Both the position numbers and the translations under genes were made by a program. A stretch of 64,000 nucleotides of DNA from Hyphomonas pacifica (GTDB lineage: Bacteria > Pseudomonadota > Alphaproteobacteria > Caulobacterales > Hyphomonadaceae), in the NCBI RefSeq assembly GCF_000682675.1, contig NZ_AWFA01000089.1:38779-102778 (forward strand). The letters run 5' to 3'. This document shows, one piece after another, positions 53,261 through 61,968 of the stretch. Every line of letters begins with the position of its first letter. Position 1 is the stretch's first letter. Under the pieces are notes generated by a model. It did no database searches and was not told the origin of the DNA. It saw only the letters and a program-made list of their open reading frames with translations.

Positions 53261-54574
53261 ATGAAATGGTGGTTCGGAATTGATCTCTGGCAGCGCGTAA
53301 TCGCGGGCTTAGTGTTAGGGGCCCTTGTTGGCCTCGGCCTGCGATACGGCATGGGCGCCGAAGCGGCCGGAGATATCGTCAGGACCTGGGCAAAGCCCTT
53401 CGGCGATGCCTTCATCAACCTGATCAAGATGCTGGTTGTCCCGCTGATCTTCACCACGCTGCTATCCGGCGTGCTGGCGATGGGAGACCCGAAAAAGCTC
53501 GGCAGTCTCGGGGGCCGCGCCTTGATGATGTATATGGGCACGACGGTTGTCGCCGTCAGTTTCGGCCTGCTGATGGGAACGATCATCCAGCCCGGCGCCG
53601 GCTTTGATCTGTCCATCGCCTCTGCCGCAGACATTGCCGAGGCCAAGGCGCGCCTAGACGCGAACCCACAGCCTGGCAGCGTGGGCGAACAGCTGATGCA
53701 CACGCTTCTGTCCATCATTCCAACGAACCCGGTCGCCGCATTGGCCAATGGGGATGTGCTTCAGATCATCTTCTTCTCCATCATGCTCGGCATAGGCATT
53801 TTGATGTGCGGGGAAGCCGGAAAGCCGCTCGCCAATGTCATCAACAGTGCGGCTGAAGCCGTCATGAAGCTGACCCTGATTGTCATGGAAACCGCTCCCT
53901 TTGGCGTCTTTGCGCTTATGGCCTGGGTGCTGGGCGAGCGCGGCTTGGATATTCTCATCTTCCTCGGAAAGCTGACGCTGACGCACTATATTGCCTGCGG
54001 CCTGCATATTCTGATCACCTATGGCCTGATCATTCGCGGGGGCTTGCGCCTACCGCTGCTGCCTTTCTTCCGCGGCGCGGTGGATGCCCAGGCTCTGGCC
54101 TTCTCGACATCATCTTCCAACGCAACGCTGCCGATGACGATCGCCTGCGCCACGAAGAACCTCGGCATTGGCAAGCCGGTCGCCTCTTCTGTCCTGCCGC
54201 TCGGCGCAACGATCAATATGGATGGTACCGCGCTCTATCAGGGCGTCATCGCCCTGTTCGCCGCCCAGGCCATGGGCACGCCGATGACCGCCAGCATGTA
54301 TGTCACCATCATCTTGATGTCGACGCTGGTATCCATCGGCACCGCCGGCATCCCGTCCGTCAGCCTGTTCCTGGCAGCCACCACACTCAGCGTGATCGGC
54401 GCAACGCCGGAGCAGATCGTGGTCGTGATCGCCGTCCTCTTCCCGTTTGATCGCATCCTCGACATGATGCGCACCGTTACCAATGTGACCGGGGACCTCA
54501 CCGTCGCCACCGCCGTCGCGAAATGGGAAGGTGAGTTCGACGAGGAAGTCTTCCGCGCAAGAGATCCGGTCTGA
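53261..54574 (+). CDS. Dicarboxylate/amino acid:cation symporter (DAACS family)
   Basis: The 437-residue membrane protein belongs to the GltP/DctA family, which takes up glutamate, aspartate or C4-dicarboxylates with sodium or protons. Signatures include INLIKMLVVPLIFTTLLSGV, the serine-rich hairpin AFSTSSSNATLPMTI, GATINMDGTALYQG and AGIPSVSLFLAATTL-type hairpin 2 followed by FDRILDMMRTVTNVTGDL, with the substrate-binding Asp and Asn. The start MKWWFG follows AGGAG; an ATG 21 bases upstream is possible. Substrate choice cannot be fixed from sequence alone. A large inverted repeat lies just after the stop. Confidence 0.92.
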   Translation: MKWWFGIDLWQRVIAGLVLGALVGLGLRYGMGAEAAGDIVRTWAKPFGDAFINLIKMLVVPLIFTTLLSGVLAMGDPKKLGSLGGRALMMYMGTTVVAVSFGLLMGTIIQPGAGFDLSIASAADIAEAKARLDANPQPGSVGEQLMHTLLSIIPTNPVAALANGDVLQIIFFSIMLGIGILMCGEAGKPLANVINSAAEAVMKLTLIVMETAPFGVFALMAWVLGERGLDILIFLGKLTLTHYIACGLHILITYGLIIRGGLRLPLLPFFRGAVDAQALAFSTSSSNATLPMTIACATKNLGIGKPVASSVLPLGATINMDGTALYQGVIALFAAQAMGTPMTASMYVTIILMSTLVSIGTAGIPSVSLFLAATTLSVIGATPEQIVVVIAVLFPFDRILDMMRTVTNVTGDLTVATAVAKWEGEFDEEVFRARDPV

Positions 54575-54595
54575 TCGGCTACAGATTTCTGGAAC

Positions 54596-54637
54596 TTCAG
54601 GCCTGTCAGGGCATTGTGACGCCATGACAGGCCTGAA
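54596..54637. promoter_or_regulatory. 13-bp perfect inverted repeat over the PAP2 start codon
   Basis: The arms TTCAGGCCTGTCA (54596-54608) and TGACAGGCCTGAA (54625-54637) are perfect complements around a 16-base loop. The structure begins 21 bases after the symporter stop. The right arm starts at the second base of the PAP2 ATG (54624), so in RNA the start codon would sit at the base of the loop. It could be a transcription terminator for the symporter, a translational lock on the PAP2 gene, or both. There is no T run, which argues against a simple terminator. Confidence 0.55.
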
Positions 54638-55358
54638 ACCTTATGCTGCGACGGCAGCCCTCTCCCTGATCATCATCACAGCTCTCGCCCTCGGCGTGCA
54701 GAATATCTGGCCCCTGGACCATCTGGATCGGGCGATCACCGACCAGATTGCAGATTTGCGCACACCGCTGCTGAATGAGGTGATGCTGGTTATCACAGCA
54801 CTGGGGGATTCGCGCTTCCTCATCCTGGTCAGCCTCGTGACCATCGGCGCCTTGCTGATTGCCCGCGCCTGGAAAGAAGCGGGCCTGTTTGCCACCGCCT
54901 TCCTCCTCACGCCGCTCATCGTTAAGCTGATCAAATCCACCATCGCCCGTCCTCGTCCGACGGTGGACCTTTATGGCGGTGTGGAATCCTTCAGCTTTCC
55001 CAGCGGCCATACCACCAATTCCGCGCTGATCTATGGCGCGCTGGCCCTGCTCTCCATGGCGGTGTTCAAGCGTCTGCCGGGCCGCCTGTTGGCCGTGGCC
55101 TTTGCCACCCTTGCCGTCATGATCGCCCTATCGCGAATCTATCTCGGGGCCCATTGGCCAAGTGACACGCTGGCAGGCCTCGCCCTGGCCGCGCTGATGC
55201 TGACCGCCATTGCCGCGCTGACCGAAGGCGACCGCCTGCCGAATGCCGCACGCCATGTGCCTGTCGCGTTGATGCTCCTGACGCTGGCCTTTCCGCTTTA
55301 TCTCTTCATCGCGCTGCCCCATGCACGGGAGCTGTATACAGCCCTGCACGCGCAATAG
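54624..55358 (+). CDS. PAP2-family membrane phosphatase
   Basis: The 244-residue membrane protein has the three lipid-phosphatase motifs: KLIKSTIARPRP, FSFPSGHTTNSALIYG and SRIYLGAHWPSDTLAG. It has about six helices. Such enzymes dephosphorylate undecaprenyl pyrophosphate, phosphatidylglycerol phosphate or related lipids; the layout resembles bacterial UppP-like/LpxE-like forms, but the substrate is open. The ATG used has no close ribosome-binding site and lies in a large inverted repeat. The frame is open to an ATG at 54531 inside the symporter gene, so the start may be upstream. Confidence 0.9.
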   Translation: MTGLKPYAATAALSLIIITALALGVQNIWPLDHLDRAITDQIADLRTPLLNEVMLVITALGDSRFLILVSLVTIGALLIARAWKEAGLFATAFLLTPLIVKLIKSTIARPRPTVDLYGGVESFSFPSGHTTNSALIYGALALLSMAVFKRLPGRLLAVAFATLAVMIALSRIYLGAHWPSDTLAGLALAALMLTAIAALTEGDRLPNAARHVPVALMLLTLAFPLYLFIALPHARELYTALHAQ

Positions 55359-55397
55359 GTCTCGCCCGGCCCGGCCAATCGCGCTAAGCGAGGCGCG

Positions 55398-56702
55398 ATG
55401 TTAACCCGGCGCAAGATCCTCTCCCTCGCCACGCCCGTGATCCTCGCACAGGCCGCGACCGCCACGACCGGCGTCGTCGATACAGCCATTATGGGCCGTT
55501 TTGGCGACAAGTCAGATCTCGCCGCCGTGGCCATCGCCGCGGTCGCCTTCAGCTTCATCTATTGGGGCTTTGGCTTCTTGCGCATGTCGACAACCGGCCT
55601 CACCGCACAGGCAAATGGCGGCGGCAACATTGCGGAATCGCGCGCCATCCTGCTGCGCGCCCTGCTGATGGGTGCAGGCATAGGCGCGGCCCTGTTTCTG
55701 GTCTCCCCCCTCTTGAAACTCGGTATCTTCGCAGCCTTCCATGGCACTGAGACGGTCGAGACACTGGCGGGGGGATATTTCAATGCCCGCATCTGGGGCG
55801 CGCCGGCCTATCTGATGGGCCTTGCCGTCACCGGCTGGATGCTCGGCACGGGCAAGACAGGCCAGATGCTGGCCTTTCAGATCGTGATGAATGGCGTCAA
55901 TGCCGGGCTCGACACCTGGTTCGTCGCGAGGCTCGATTGGGGCCCGGCAGGGATCGGCGCCGGCACAGCGATTGCCGAATGGGTCGCACTGGTCTTCGGC
56001 CTCATCCTGGTTGCCCCGGCCTTTCGCGGCCATGCCCGCCTGCTGGACCGCGCCAGGCTGACCGCGCTATTCGCCGCCAATAGAGACATCATGATCCGAA
56101 CGTTGGCGCTGCTGTTCTGCTTTGCCTGGTTCGTCCGTTCCGGCACGATGATTTCCACGGCCATCACCGCAGGCAATGAGGTTCTCCTCCAATTCATCAC
56201 GGTCGCCGCCTTCGTGCTGGACGGGTTTGCCTTTGTCGCAGAGAAGGAGGCCGGCGAAGCCTATGGCGCGCGCGATAGCAAGCGCCTCGCCCGGGCCATG
56301 CGCCTGACGACGGAGTTCGCGCTGCTTTCCGGCGCGGCTATCTCTCTTGCCTATTGGTTGGGGGGCGGCTGGATCATCCAGATATTCATCCGCGATCCCG
56401 AGGCCCGCGCCGCCGCGCTCGCCTATCTGCCCTGGTGCGCAGCCGTGCCGCTTCTGGGCATCGCCGCCTGGCAGCTGGACGGGCTTTTCCTCGGCACCAC
56501 ACAAGGCCGCGCCCTGCGCAATGCCGGCATCCTCTCCGCCATCCTTTATATTGGCGCAGACCTGATGCTGCGCCCTCAAATGGGCAATGCAGGCGTGTGG
56601 ACCGCTTTTCTGCTGATGTACCTTTTCCGCGCCACTGCACTCGGGCTTTATGTGCCCGGCCTGTTCAGAGATCTTTCCCGACCGCCTCGGCCAGCGTCGT
56701 AA
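55398..56702 (+). CDS. MATE-family efflux protein (DinF-like)
   Basis: The 434-residue protein has about twelve membrane helices in two MatE repeats: ILSLATPVILAQAATATTGVVDTAIMGRFG at the start, GFGFLRMSTTGLTAQANGGG, and the second half starting near MIRTLALLFCFAWFVRSGTM. The N-terminal sequence and TAQA motif fit the DinF group, which exports cationic compounds or organic acids. It starts after GAGG, 39 bases after the PAP2 stop. Its last 38 bases overlap the 3' end of the convergent pyrD gene. Confidence 0.91.
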   Translation: MLTRRKILSLATPVILAQAATATTGVVDTAIMGRFGDKSDLAAVAIAAVAFSFIYWGFGFLRMSTTGLTAQANGGGNIAESRAILLRALLMGAGIGAALFLVSPLLKLGIFAAFHGTETVETLAGGYFNARIWGAPAYLMGLAVTGWMLGTGKTGQMLAFQIVMNGVNAGLDTWFVARLDWGPAGIGAGTAIAEWVALVFGLILVAPAFRGHARLLDRARLTALFAANRDIMIRTLALLFCFAWFVRSGTMISTAITAGNEVLLQFITVAAFVLDGFAFVAEKEAGEAYGARDSKRLARAMRLTTEFALLSGAAISLAYWLGGGWIIQIFIRDPEARAAALAYLPWCAAVPLLGIAAWQLDGLFLGTTQGRALRNAGILSAILYIGADLMLRPQMGNAGVWTAFLLMYLFRATALGLYVPGLFRDLSRPPRPAS

Positions 56703-57717
56703 ACCCGTCCGCCTGCAACAGGCTGACCAGTTCCCGATTGATCCGCTCGGCCAGTTCCGGGCCCTCATAGACGAGTGCGGAGTAAAGCTGCACTGCATGC
56801 GCTCCGGCTCTGATCTTGCGATAGGCATCCTGGCCGCTCGCGATGCCGCCCGCGCCAATCAGATCGAACTCACCTTTCAGTTCCCGTGCAAACGCCTTCA
56901 GAACCTCCGTAGACGGCTCCATCAGCGGAACACCGGAAAGCCCGCCGGTCTCGCCCTTGTCGGCGCTTTGCAGACTGTCCGGACGCGCCAGCGTCGTGTT
57001 CGAAACAATCAGGCCTGACAGCCAGTCCCCTGCCCCGCGCACAACGCCGCAAATATCCCTGATCGCCTGTGGGTCCAGGTCCGGCGCCACTTTCAGGAAG
57101 ACAGGCTTGTCCGCACGCTCTGCCTTGCCGCATGCCATCAACAGTGCCTCCAGAGAGGCCTTGTCCTGCAGACCGCGCAGACCCGGCGTATTGGGAGAAG
57201 AAATATTGATCGTGATATAGTCCGCATGGGGCGCAACAGCCGTCACGCCCGTAACATAATCGGCAATCCGGTCATCGCTTTCCTTGTTGGCGCCGACATT
57301 CGCGCCAATCGGCACTTCGCCCTTATAGATCTTCAGATTGCCAACAAAATAGTCGAGCCCCTCATTGTTGAAGCCCATCCGATTGATCACCGCGCGGTCT
57401 TCGCTGAGGCGGAACAGGCGCGGCTTCGGGTTTCCCGGCTGAGGTCGCGGCGTCACCGTTCCGCATTCGACAAAGCCAAAGCCGTATTTGGCCATCGCTG
57501 CCGGCACATCGCAATTCTTGTCAAACCCGGCGGCCAGCCCCACAGGGCCAGACAAGGCAAGGCCAGACTTTGGCAGCTTCACCGCCAGTACCGGATGCGT
57601 CGCGGGCGGACGCAGGGGCACACCTATACGCGTCTTCAGCAGACGGATGGTTGTTGTGTGCGCCAGTTCCGGCGGCAACATCTTGATGGCGGCAACGCCA
57701 AGATCGGTCAGGCTCAT
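56665..57717 (-). CDS. pyrD: Dihydroorotate dehydrogenase (quinone), class 2
   Basis: PyrD oxidises dihydroorotate to orotate at the inner membrane and passes electrons to ubiquinone. The 350-residue protein has the class 2 N-terminal helices (LGVAAIKMLPPELAHTTTIRLL), PVGLAAGFDKNCDVPAAMAKYGFGFVECGTVTPRPQPGNPKPRLFRL, RMGFNNEGLDYF, the catalytic-serine region ITINISSPNTPGLRGLQ and IGAGGIASGQDAYRKIRAGA. Its ATG overlaps the DUF952 stop (ATGA). The 3' end overlaps the MATE gene by 38 bases on the opposite strand. Confidence 0.96.
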   Translation of the reverse strand: MSLTDLGVAAIKMLPPELAHTTTIRLLKTRIGVPLRPPATHPVLAVKLPKSGLALSGPVGLAAGFDKNCDVPAAMAKYGFGFVECGTVTPRPQPGNPKPRLFRLSEDRAVINRMGFNNEGLDYFVGNLKIYKGEVPIGANVGANKESDDRIADYVTGVTAVAPHADYITINISSPNTPGLRGLQDKASLEALLMACGKAERADKPVFLKVAPDLDPQAIRDICGVVRGAGDWLSGLIVSNTTLARPDSLQSADKGETGGLSGVPLMEPSTEVLKAFARELKGEFDLIGAGGIASGQDAYRKIRAGAHAVQLYSALVYEGPELAERINRELVSLLQADGFTTLAEAVGKDL

Positions 57718-58061
57718 GCGATCAAATCCTTCGGCATGATGGGGGCCCCACCCTCTGCCAGCGTCAGGCGCCAGACGGCATCCGCCTTTGAAATACGCAG
57801 CAGGGCATAAAGGTGCGGGAACATTTGTCCCCCCCGGCTGTTTTCCCATTTGAGGGGCGGCAGGCGGTCCACCGGGAATCTCACCAGGCGCACATCTTCC
57901 TGCCCCGAAAAGTACAACCGCGCCGTCTCCGCAACCTGCGCAGCGGTCGAGAGGTGCACATAGCCGTCATCCCGGTCCAGCGGCACATTGGTCGCCCCGG
58001 TCTGTTCAGCTTCACGCCATTGCTCGTCCGTCAGCAATTTGAAGACATGTGTGTCATCCAT
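57714..58061 (-). CDS. DUF952-family protein
   Basis: The 115-residue product matches DUF952: HVFKLLTDEQWREAEQTGATNVPLDRDDGYVHLSTAAQVAETARLYF, then VDRLPPLKWENSRGGQMFPHLYALL. The YVHLSTA and FPHLY motifs hold the conserved histidines. The fold resembles ADP-ribose or glyoxalase-like barrels in some reports, but the function is unknown. Its stop overlaps the pyrD start, a pairing common in alphaproteobacteria, so the two are translated together. The ATG at 58061 has a weak ribosome-binding site; a TTG 36 bases upstream is possible. Confidence 0.9.
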   Translation of the reverse strand: MDDTHVFKLLTDEQWREAEQTGATNVPLDRDDGYVHLSTAAQVAETARLYFSGQEDVRLVRFPVDRLPPLKWENSRGGQMFPHLYALLRISKADAVWRLTLAEGGAPIMPKDLIA

Positions 58062-58131
58062 GATCTGCGTTTCAGCAGGCTTTGACGCCAGGCGCAATCC
58101 GTGTTGACGTCATATCCTGCAGGGGATGAAA

Positions 58132-58572
58132 ATGGCTGGCAGTATCGAAACATCTGAGCATCATGATTTGCGTCTGCCGACCGGCCGCACTGTTGGGGAA
58201 GAAATTGCCGGCTTCAACCGCTTCTCACGCCTGATGGATTCCCGTTTCAAACTCGCCGGGGTTCCGATCGGGCTGGACGCCATTATTGGGGTTGTGCCGG
58301 TTGCAGGGGATGCCGTCACCGGGGCCATGGGCCTTTATGCACTGGGCACAGCCGCGCGCCTGAAACTTCCCATCACCGCGCACATTCACATCATCTGGAA
58401 TCTCATCGCGGATGCGGCCATTGGCGCCGTGCCGTTGGCGGGTGATGTCTTTGACGTCTTCTTCCGCTCACACCGCAAGAATTTCCGCGTCGTGGAAAAG
58501 CATCTCATCAAACGCGCCCGCAAGCATGAGGCCGAACTGGCCGTTGAATTGGCCAAAGCCTCAAACGTCTGA
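58132..58572 (+). CDS. DUF4112-family membrane protein
   Basis: The second of two in-frame ATGs is used because AGGGG lies eight bases before it. The 146-residue product matches DUF4112: FKLAGVPIGLDAIIGVVPVAGDAVTGAMGLYALGTAARLKLP, then HIIWNLIADAAIGAVPLAGDVFDVFFRSHRKNFRVVEKHL. The paired GxxPxAGD motifs and two hydrophobic hairpins are typical. The function is unknown. Its 3' end overlaps by 12 bases the 3' end of the convergent alanine-rich protein gene. Confidence 0.9.
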   Translation: MAGSIETSEHHDLRLPTGRTVGEEIAGFNRFSRLMDSRFKLAGVPIGLDAIIGVVPVAGDAVTGAMGLYALGTAARLKLPITAHIHIIWNLIADAAIGAVPLAGDVFDVFFRSHRKNFRVVEKHLIKRARKHEAELAVELAKASNV

Positions 58573-60540
58573 ACCGGGCCGGTCTGTCGCGCGGGAGATC
58601 AGCCAGTCGCCCTTGCCGGATTCGCAGGCGGCAAACCGTCCCCGTTCCGCGCCCGGAATGGCATAAGCAATATCGCGGCACGTGACCGGCACCCGTTCTG
58701 CTGCCGTCTCGACGGACCGCTGCATGGCATCAGAATGGCTGACGCTATAGCTGACCGTGCGGATCACAGGACGGTTCACATCGCGGATCAGCGTCTGCTC
58801 CATAAAGATTTCCACCTGTCGGCCATCTGGCGTCACCAAGATGGAGCGGCTGCCATCCTGCGCGCCATTCACCAGTTCAAGAAAATCTGCGCGCAGCGGG
58901 TCCAGCGCCTCTTCCGTAAACGTCACATCCGACGCTACCTGAACACGGCGGACAATGAAATCCTCCACCTTTTGAGACGTCTGCTCAACCGGCGCTGCCA
59001 TGCCCCTAGGGCGGTCAAAGGCGCGCACACCTGCCGTTGTTGCCGTCAAAATCTTTGGCGCGCTGCGCTCTGTCGGTGTGGCAGCCGCCAGTTGCAATGG
59101 CTTGGCAGGCTTCATTGAGGCGGGTTTAGGCACCGCACCGGTATAGGTAACAAAATTGATCGCGGCCCGGCGGCTCGCTTCCGGCATAGGTGCGGGTGCT
59201 ATTACCTGAATGGAGGCCGGCTTCAAAGACGCAGGCTGCGGGAGGTCCGTGATCCCGACCGCAGAGACCAGCCGCGCATCTTCCTCCGGCACAGCAGATA
59301 CCTGAATGATTTCAGGAGCCGTGGGCTGCGTCTGAGCAGCCAGACCCGCCTGCCGGCGCATTTCTTCCTGAATGGCCTGTTTCGCGGCAATGTCCGCACG
59401 GCGCATCGCGTCTACTTCAGCCGCGCGGCGAGCATCCAGTTCGGCCAGGCGGCGCGTTTCGGCCTCTGCCTCGGCCAGACGACGCGCTTCCAGCTCTTCC
59501 AGACGCCGGGCTTCGGCTTCAGCTTCGGCAACGCGGCGGGCCTCAAGTTCTGCCTGACGCAGGGCCTCGGCCTCTGCCACGCGGTGGGCTTCCAGCTCCG
59601 CCAGGCGTTTCTTTTCGGCGGCTTCCTCAGCCAGCCGTGTCTCACGGGCGGACTGGGCCAGCTGCTGCTCTTCTGCCAGACGCGCGGCTTCTGCATCGGC
59701 AATCGCAGCAGCGGCGCGGCGCTCGGCCTCTTCAGCGGCTTTCGCCTCGGCCCGTGCGCGGGCAGCTTCAGCCTCTTCCTGGCGTGAAGCAATTTCAACG
59801 GCGAGACGCTTGTAATCAAACCAGGGCTGGCTCTCGGCGCCGACCGGCTCAGACGCCGCTGCCAGCGCCAGAGCGGACGTCTGCCCTGCCCCCGGTCGTG
59901 CGTCCGCCTGTCCGCCCAGTGCAGAGCCCGTCTGCGCCAGCTTTATATCACTGCCACCTGCCTCGCCTGATCCTGCATCGCTCGGATCATCCTCATGCAG
60001 CGCCGAGTCCGCCGCCATGACCGACAGGCCTGCCAGGCCCAGCACAGCCAGACCGGCAAACGCGATTTGCGACACATCGCCCAGACGTGTCCGCACGCCG
60101 GCCTCATCATCGTCATGTCCGCCCCCGGAGAGGCCCGCCTTGCCCTTCGCGGCCAGCGGCAGGGCGCCTGCCGAAATGGAACTGAGGGGCGTGCGCTTCA
60201 GCACCATGTCCGGCACTTTTGGCAGGGCGAATGTCATTTTCAGCGGTGCGCGCTCTGTCTGTACGGCGCACGGCGGCTGCACCGGGCTGACGGCACGCGG
60301 GGCGCGGGTGACGCGGCCTTCTTTCAGCGCCGGATAGCGAATGCCCGAATCAATCGCCAGAGTAGATTGCGGCCGTGTGGCCTTGCGGGCTTCCAGGCGC
60401 TCGCGGAACGAGCCACGCGCGGCGGCTTCGGCCTGTTGCCGCGCGGCCTTTTCCGGGCGGGATGCCCCGTCAGACCTGCGCTCCCGGCCCCGAAGCATGG
60501 GAGTCGTTTCATGACTTTCTGTCAGTCTCGTCTCGAACAT
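58561..60540 (-). CDS. Large alanine-rich coiled-coil membrane protein (TolA-like build), unknown function
   Basis: The 659-residue product starts with a long basic cytoplasmic region of about 155 residues. A single membrane helix follows near residues 158-176 (IAFAGLAVLGLAGLSVMAA), then a periplasmic linker. A charged Ala/Glu/Arg coiled coil covers about residues 240-400, with repeats such as ARRLEELEARRLAEAEAETRRLAELDARR. A Pro/Ala-rich linker leads to a C-terminal globular domain of about 150 residues (VEDFIVRRVQVASDVTFTEEALDPLRADFLELVNGAQDGSR ... YSVSHSDAMQRSVETAAERV) with two cysteines. The architecture is like TolA, an inner-membrane anchor spanning the periplasm, but I do not recognise the C-terminal domain. 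It stands alone, divergent from argG. Confidence 0.78.
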   Translation of the reverse strand: MFETRLTESHETTPMLRGRERRSDGASRPEKAARQQAEAAARGSFRERLEARKATRPQSTLAIDSGIRYPALKEGRVTRAPRAVSPVQPPCAVQTERAPLKMTFALPKVPDMVLKRTPLSSISAGALPLAAKGKAGLSGGGHDDDEAGVRTRLGDVSQIAFAGLAVLGLAGLSVMAADSALHEDDPSDAGSGEAGGSDIKLAQTGSALGGQADARPGAGQTSALALAAASEPVGAESQPWFDYKRLAVEIASRQEEAEAARARAEAKAAEEAERRAAAAIADAEAARLAEEQQLAQSARETRLAEEAAEKKRLAELEAHRVAEAEALRQAELEARRVAEAEAEARRLEELEARRLAEAEAETRRLAELDARRAAEVDAMRRADIAAKQAIQEEMRRQAGLAAQTQPTAPEIIQVSAVPEEDARLVSAVGITDLPQPASLKPASIQVIAPAPMPEASRRAAINFVTYTGAVPKPASMKPAKPLQLAAATPTERSAPKILTATTAGVRAFDRPRGMAAPVEQTSQKVEDFIVRRVQVASDVTFTEEALDPLRADFLELVNGAQDGSRSILVTPDGRQVEIFMEQTLIRDVNRPVIRTVSYSVSHSDAMQRSVETAAERVPVTCRDIAYAIPGAERGRFAACESGKGDWLISRATDRPGSDV

Positions 60541-60723
60541 CTCAATACCCCTTCGGCCATTGCCTTTGCCTGTCTGGCATCAGGCTTAATGCGTCCACCT
60601 TTCATATTAACTAATTAACCAAGCCAAAACCATCCCCTTGATCCCAGAGCGACGCTTGTCAGCGCCTCAAATGGACCTTATGGCAACACCCGTTGCGCGC
60701 GTGCACAAGAAAGGTACAGCCCC

Positions 60724-61968
60724 ATGGCCAAGACAGGTTCCGCCCCGAAAAAAGTCGTCCTCGCTTATTCCGGAGGGCTCGACACATCGATCATCCTGAA
60801 ATGGCTGCAGACCGAGTTCGGCGCGGAAGTCGTGACTTTCACGGCAGACCTCGGCCAAGGCGAAGAATTGGGCCCGGCCCGCGAAAAGGCGCTCGCCGCC
60901 GGCGTGAAGCCGGAAAACATCTTCATTGAGGATGTCCGCGAAGACTTTGTGCGCGATTATGTCTTCCCCATGTTCCGTGCGAACGCCGTCTATGAGGGCG
61001 TCTACCTGCTCGGCACCTCCATCGCCCGGCCGCTGATCGCCAAGCGCCAGATCGAGATTGCAGACATGGTCGGCGCCGACGCCGTCTGCCATGGCGCGAC
61101 CGGCAAGGGCAACGACCAGGTCCGCTTCGAGCTTGGCTATTACGGCCTGAACCCGGACATCAAGGTCATCGCCCCATGGCGCGACTGGGATTTCAAATCC
61201 CGGACGGACCTGCTGAAATTCGCCGAATCCCACGGCATCGAGATCGCCAAGGACAAGCGCGGCGAAGCCCCCTTCTCCGTCGACGCAAACCTGCTGCACT
61301 CCTCCTCCGAGGGCAAAGTGCTGGAAGACCCGGCCGTGGCTGCGCCGGAATTCGTCCATATGCGCACAATCGCGCCGGAAGACGCGCCGGACGAGCCGGA
61401 AATCATAACCATCGGCTTTGAGAAGGGCGATGCCTGCTCCATCAATGGCGAGGAGATGAGCCCCGCCACGCTGCTCACCGCGCTGAACGCCTATGGCAAG
61501 AAGCACGGCATTGGCCGTCTGGACCTGCTCGAAAACCGCTTTGTGGGCATGAAGTCCCGCGGCATCTATGAGACACCGGGCGGCACCATCCTGCTCGTCG
61601 CCCATCGCGGCATCGAACAGGCCACGCTCGACAAGGGCGCCGCGCACCTGAAAGACGAGCTGATGCCGAAATATGCAGAGCTTATCTATAATGGCTTCTG
61701 GTGGAGCCCGGAGCGCGAAATGCTGCAGGCCGCCATCGACCATTCCCAGCGCTATGTTTCCGGCGAAGTCACGCTGAAGCTCTACAAGGGCCAGGCCTAT
61801 CTGATCGGCCGTTCAAGCCCCTATTCGCTGTACTCGGAAAAAATCGTCACCTTCGAAGACGACCACGGCGCCTACGACCAGAAAGACGCCGAAGGCTTCA
61901 TCAAACTGAACGCTTTGCGGTTGCGGTTGCTGGCTGGGAGAGACCGGAAGTTTGGGAAGAACAGCTAA
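60724..61968 (+). CDS. argG: Argininosuccinate synthase
   Basis: ArgG condenses citrulline and aspartate with ATP in arginine synthesis. The 414-residue protein has the P-loop [19 protein letters not shown], the aspartate/citrulline region [39 protein letters not shown], the citrulline loop [15 protein letters not shown] and [22 protein letters not shown]. The start follows AAAGG. Its stop overlaps the ATG of the next, AT-rich gene (TAATG). The 183 bases upstream, toward the divergent coiled-coil gene, must hold promoters for both; they include an AT-rich ATATTAACTAATTAACC stretch. Confidence 0.97.
   Translation: MAKTGSAPKKVVLAYSGGLDTSIILKWLQTEFGAEVVTFTADLGQGEELGPAREKALAAGVKPENIFIEDVREDFVRDYVFPMFRANAVYEGVYLLGTSIARPLIAKRQIEIADMVGADAVCHGATGKGNDQVRFELGYYGLNPDIKVIAPWRDWDFKSRTDLLKFAESHGIEIAKDKRGEAPFSVDANLLHSSSEGKVLEDPAVAAPEFVHMRTIAPEDAPDEPEIITIGFEKGDACSINGEEMSPATLLTALNAYGKKHGIGRLDLLENRFVGMKSRGIYETPGGTILLVAHRGIEQATLDKGAAHLKDELMPKYAELIYNGFWWSPEREMLQAAIDHSQRYVSGEVTLKLYKGQAYLIGRSSPYSLYSEKIVTFEDDHGAYDQKDAEGFIKLNALRLRLLAGRDRKFGKNS

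Noticed and set aside
60600..60630. CtrA-type box (TTAA-N7-TTAA) between the coiled-coil gene and argG
   Set aside because: The stretch ATATTAACTAATTAACC has TTAA pairs at the wrong spacing (4, not 7), so it does not meet the consensus.
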